A stretch of DNA of 24,031 nucleotides, from the NCBI GenBank assembly GCA_964627055.1, contig CAZVGV010000012.1:1-24031 (forward strand), read 5' to 3'. Under the pieces are notes generated by a model. That model was given only the letters and a program-made list of their open reading frames with translations. It did not search any database and was not told the origin of the DNA. Made by a program: the position numbers and the translations under genes. The DNA comes from JBBTQS01 sp964627055. Its GTDB lineage: Bacteria; Patescibacteriota; Patescibacteriia; Magasanikbacterales; JBBTQS01. Within the stretch, counting starts at the first letter, position 1. Each line of letters begins with the position of its first letter. This document shows positions 21,774 through 24,031 of this stretch, piece after piece.

Positions 21774-22472
21774 CTACACCACCCGCACAATCATAGCCTG
21801 AGCGTGAGAAAGTGGAATGATAGGTTCTTTTTTGTCTGCAAAAAATTCTGCAAACGCACGACCAGCACCACGCTCTGCGGTAATAGCATCATGCGTAACG
21901 ATAATGCCCCCAGGCGCAAGACGCGGATAGAAATATCGCAGCCCCTCAAGTGTCCACTTATAGAGATCCACATCAAGATGCACAAAGGAAAACGTTCTAT
22001 CAGCAATCGGCGCTGCTGTCTCTGGAAAAAGTCCTGGGTAAATATGCACTCCACCAAAACCCGCAACCGCACACTGCACTTCCTCAAGTGGTGCGCTGTA
22101 TTGCCCCTCCTTGAACCCACTGTAGTCATGCTCACTTGTACGAGGAAGCCCCATAAAAGTATCGAAGAGATGGAGCGTCTTCCCTGCTTTGAACTCACAC
22201 AAGAGTCGTGCAGAACCACCACGATACGTGCCGACTTCCGCAAGATCACCTGAAATTTTTGCTACCGATTGCACGAGCGCTACGAGTTGATATGCCTCGT
22301 CGTCTTCGAGCAACAACGCACATTCCTTTTTGAGCGCACGTACTCGCTGGATAATTGCCGTCTTCTCCGGCAAGTTGAAATACAATGTCAGATGCGGCGA
22401 ACGCGCAGATACTGAGAACAACACGTTTCGTACCATGGCATTCGGCGCGCGAAAAAATGATTGCCAAGTCAT
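21774..22472 (-). CDS. TylF/MycF-type O-methyltransferase family protein
   Basis: This 232-residue protein belongs to the macrocin O-methyltransferase (TylF) family of SAM- and metal-dependent sugar methyltransferases. Diagnostic segments are GDLAEVGTYRGGSARLL (75-91), LHLFDTFMGLP (100-110), and HLDVDLYKWTLEGLRYFYPR followed by LAPGGIIVTHDA, which carry the acidic metal ligands and the catalytic Asp region. In bacteria without macrolide clusters such enzymes often modify glycans. No glycosyltransferase gene is adjacent, so the substrate is open. A weak promoter, TTGGAT-17-TAAGGT, upstream would give a leader of only a few nt. Confidence 0.88.
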   Translation of the reverse strand: MTWQSFFRAPNAMVRNVLFSVSARSPHLTLYFNLPEKTAIIQRVRALKKECALLLEDDEAYQLVALVQSVAKISGDLAEVGTYRGGSARLLCEFKAGKTLHLFDTFMGLPRTSEHDYSGFKEGQYSAPLEEVQCAVAGFGGVHIYPGLFPETAAPIADRTFSFVHLDVDLYKWTLEGLRYFYPRLAPGGIIVTHDAITAERGAGRAFAEFFADKKEPIIPLSHAQAMIVRVV

Positions 22473-22517
22473 AGAGGTTTTTACCTTACCATCTTATAAC
22501 TTTTCATCCAAATATAA

Positions 22518-22549
22518 ACCCCTCTCGAACCCATTAGGTCGAGAGGGGT
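22518..22549 (-). terminator. Terminator of cassette D
   Basis: An 11-bp perfect stem, ACCCCTCTCGA (22518-22528) with TCGAGAGGGGT (22539-22549), is followed on the minus strand by TTATATTT. It lies 22 nt after the stop of the barrel-like protein gene. Confidence 0.85.
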
Positions 22550-22571
22550 ACAAGGAACCACACGACGAGTG

Positions 22572-23207
22572 CTAGTTCCAGTAGAAGTTGAGTCGAGTCA
22601 AAATCCTCCAGGAGTCTGGAAGATTCGGGGTGAGATCGAACCCAACCCAGAAGCCGACAACCTTCTTGCGCACAAGCGGGCCGATGGCGAGCTCGTACAC
22701 ATCTTCAGTGTCGGCGACGGTTTCGGCAAACAGCGAGAACGTGACATCCTGTCCCGTCTTCATGCTCAGCGCAAGCTGTCCGTAGAACGAGATGCGATCG
22801 CTGCCGTCTGGCTTCTTGTTGTGCTGCGGGAAGTACGTGTCGAACTGCAGGGACAACCCGAGCCCATCCATCCCGAGCCGCAGTGATTCGAGCCAGAGAC
22901 TCGCAGTCACGTTGGTAGTGCCGCCACCCGTAGCCATGACGCCGCCGTAGAGGCGAAGTCGAACGGTGTCGTAGAACGTCCACTCCGGCCCCGCGTACCC
23001 GAACACAAGCACGCTGCCGGTGTTGACGGTCCAGTTGATGTTGCCGAACACCGAGATCGCCCCCTCGGCGTTCTCTCCTGCGTTGTACGTCCAGAACACT
23101 TCTCTCGCCTTGCCACTGAACTGCACAGCGCTATCTACGGCATGTGCAGACGGCGCCATGATCACTGCCAGCAGACACCAGATTCCCACTACACTGATCT
23201 TTCGCAT
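22572..23207 (-). CDS. Secreted beta-barrel-like protein of cassette D
   Basis: This 211-residue protein has a typical signal peptide (MRKISVVGIWCLLAVIMAPS..AHA, cleavage likely after residue 23). The mature part is almost wholly alternating polar/hydrophobic beta strands with many aromatics and Gly (for example GAISVFGNINWTV, VRLRLYGGVMA, LGLSLQFDTYFP, QDVTFSLFAETVA, VVGFWVGFDL, RILTRLNFYWN), about ten to twelve strands. This is the pattern of a small outer-membrane beta-barrel, though the last residue is Asn rather than the usual Phe/Trp. SD GGAGGG lies 5 nt before the ATG, and codon choice is G/C-rich, as in the other accessory units. I recognise no specific family. A beta-sandwich surface protein is the main alternative. 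Confidence 0.7.
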   Translation of the reverse strand: MRKISVVGIWCLLAVIMAPSAHAVDSAVQFSGKAREVFWTYNAGENAEGAISVFGNINWTVNTGSVLVFGYAGPEWTFYDTVRLRLYGGVMATGGGTTNVTASLWLESLRLGMDGLGLSLQFDTYFPQHNKKPDGSDRISFYGQLALSMKTGQDVTFSLFAETVADTEDVYELAIGPLVRKKVVGFWVGFDLTPNLPDSWRILTRLNFYWN

Positions 23208-23255
23208 GCATTCCCTCCGTGGAGTGTGTGCTCGAACTCCTGACGTGGGCCGTCA

Positions 23256-23369
23256 GTGCGATGTTCTTACCATAAAACTTTACCCCGCACAATACTCGTT
23301 CAGAGCGTCGGCGCATTCTACGGCCACATAGCACGCGCATTCAACGCGCTCATGCCGGCCGACAAGTAA
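23256..23369 (+). pseudogene. Possible 3' remnant of a gene lost beside cassette D
   Basis: The frame from 23256 to TAA at 23367-23369 ends LVQSVGAFYGHIARAFNALM-PADK. The residues look like a natural protein end, and codon choice (GTC GGC TTC TAC GGC CAC AAC GCG CTC) is like the accessory genes. No SD or convincing start precedes it, a stop lies just upstream, and a strong terminator follows 14 nt later. It overlaps the upstream region of cassette D on the other strand. It may be the tail of an older gene cut by insertion of D, or chance. Confidence 0.35.
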
Positions 23370-23382
23370 CCCTTCTAACCCG

Positions 23383-23420
23383 ACACCCCACGGAGTACAA
23401 CTCTGTGGGGTGTGGTGTTT
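23383..23420 (+). terminator. Orphan terminator 1
   Basis: A 13-bp stem, ACACCCCACGGAG (23383-23395) with CTCTGTGGGGTGT (23401-23413), loop TACAA, is followed by GGTGTTTT. No intact plus-strand gene precedes it, only the possible remnant at 23256-23369. Confidence 0.75.
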
Positions 23421-23482
23421 TCGATACCCGACTACTACAGCAGTCCATTTGACTTGTTTGAAAAAATACGATTGGATAATCC

Positions 23483-23547
23483 GTCGGGCAACCACCACAT
23501 CAGCCCGACAGGAGATCCCGCAGAGCCTTCTCTGCGGGGTTTCTGTT
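23483..23547 (+). terminator. Orphan terminator 2 with an upstream hairpin
   Basis: GTCGGGC (23483-23489) pairs with GCCCGAC (23503-23509). Directly after, CCCGCAGAG-CCTT-CTCTGCGGG (23517-23538) is followed by GTTTCTGTTTT, a good intrinsic terminator. TTGACT at 23449 and GATAAT at 23475 are promoter-like but 20 bp apart. The stretch 23370-23561 has no gene that I can support; it might yield a short RNA. Confidence 0.65.
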
Positions 23548-23561
23548 TTACTCCGGACTGC

Positions 23562-23810
23562 TCATGCCAACAGCAGCAACCGAATAAGAGCCACACCTCC
23601 AATGAGAGTCCAAATACTGTTTAAAACCATTGGTTGATATGCTTGTTTTCTCCAACTTACAATCACAATTCCAATTGCACCAGTGGTGTTCAAAAATTGA
23701 TACCAAAAACCTGTTGCTGATATCACTGAAAAACTATTCAAAAAATACGCACAAACAATAGCCACTGCCCCATACCAACCAACAGCCTCCAAAACAATTT
23801 TCTTATTCAT
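23562..23810 (-). CDS. Small membrane protein, CBU_0592-like family
   Basis: This 82-residue protein has three hydrophobic segments (about 8-28, 33-52 and 61-80). The arrangement EAVGWYGAVAIVCAYFLNSF, YQFLNTTGAIGIVIVS and KQAYQPMVLNSIWTLIG resembles the CBU_0592-like small membrane proteins, whose function is not known. Family membership is from memory of the pattern. It lies 22 nt after tRNA-Pro on the same strand and may be read from the tRNA promoter. No SD is seen before the ATG. Codons are A/T-richer than in the accessory units. Confidence 0.75.
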   Translation of the reverse strand: MNKKIVLEAVGWYGAVAIVCAYFLNSFSVISATGFWYQFLNTTGAIGIVIVSWRKQAYQPMVLNSIWTLIGGVALIRLLLLA

Positions 23811-23832
23811 ATACTGGCAATAAAGATGAAGG

Positions 23833-23906
23833 TCGGGCTAACACGACTTGAACGTGCGACCTCATGCACCCCATGCATGCGCTCTAGCCAACTGAGCTAT
23901 AGCCCG
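23833..23906 (-). tRNA. tRNA-Pro (anticodon GGG)
   Basis: The 74-nt cloverleaf is complete. Acceptor CGGGCTA pairs with TAGCCCG over 7 bp, with the C1-G72 pair typical of bacterial tRNA-Pro. The D arm is GCTC...GAGC, the anticodon arm CATGC-ATGGGGT-GCATG with anticodon GGG after U33, and the T arm GCACG-TTCAAGT-CGTGT. The discriminator is A, and the full CCA is not encoded (ACCT follows). Upstream, 23913-23940 holds a hairpin (GTCCTCC/GGAGGAC). Confidence 0.95.
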
Positions 23907-24031
23907 GAGAGAGCGTCCTCCCACGCTTTCAGCTCCGGAGGACCGAACGAACACCAAATGTACACACCGCGCAAATCGCAAACTCGGGTTCGCGGTGGTT
24001 GTTTGTGAGGGGCTAACGGTGGCGAGCCGAC

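Noticed and set aside
23833..23906. tRNA-Met, suggested by CAT triplets in the anticodon arm
   Set aside because: Correct folding puts CATGC/GCATG in the stem and GGG at positions 34-36, and the C1-G72 pair fits tRNA-Pro.
1..24031. CRISPR array, rRNA, transposase or prophage genes
   Set aside because: No regularly spaced short repeats, no rRNA signatures, and no integrase, transposase, capsid or terminase sequences are visible.

Overview
The window looks like chromosomal DNA from a small-genome bacterium of the Patescibacteria / Candidate Phyla Radiation (CPR). This is inferred from gene content and style: a Memo-CapA fusion, a lineage-type KPVIYLYP surface protein, a Gly-rich RRM protein, an EpmA/EF-P pair, and core genes without Shine-Dalgarno (SD) sequences, several of which appear leaderless. 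TGA behaves as a stop, so the code is standard. No rRNA, CRISPR array, transposase or integrase was seen; there is one tRNA (Pro, GGG).

Layout. 1-3.4 kb (minus): str operon rpsL-rpsG-fusA, then tuf with its own promoter; only 49 EF-Tu codons can be read before the frame breaks near the window edge. 3.4-4.5 kb (plus): accessory two-gene unit A with its own promoter, SDs and terminator. 4.5-7 kb: S2P-like protease (minus), rpmB (plus) and an RGG-tailed DEAD-box helicase (plus) whose leader holds an intrinsic terminator. 7-13 kb (minus): operon rlmI-like, Memo-CapA, KPVIYLYP surface protein, corA. 13-13.75 kb (plus): a protein built from a duplicated domain. 13.7-17.1 kb (minus): epmA-efp, then mazG, an ECF sigma factor and its membrane partner. 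17.1-20.2 kb: plus-strand accessory cassettes B and C alternate with a minus-strand methyltransferase and an RRM protein. 20.2-22.5 kb: two unknown plus-strand genes and a TylF-like methyltransferase. 22.5-23.8 kb: accessory cassette D, a secreted beta-barrel-like protein (minus), a noncoding stretch with tandem terminators, and a small membrane protein. 23.8 kb: tRNA-Pro. The last 125 bases show only short hairpins.

The most unusual signal is a set of accessory single- or two-gene units (A, B, C, D). They sit between core genes, are visibly richer in G/C at third codon positions, have strong SDs where the core genes lack them, and carry their own terminators. B and C, whose proteins are unrelated, share the same chassis: an upstream motif, a promoter at conserved spacing and an almost identical terminator. 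C is also bracketed by roughly 98-bp imperfect inverted repeats, and its right end is a 171-bp near-palindrome. This resembles a non-autonomous mobile gene-cassette system; no recombinase is visible here, so mobility is inference.

Secondary points are a plausible transcription attenuator ahead of the helicase, the linked EpmA/EF-P pair, and an outer-membrane-like barrel in a lineage generally considered single-membraned.
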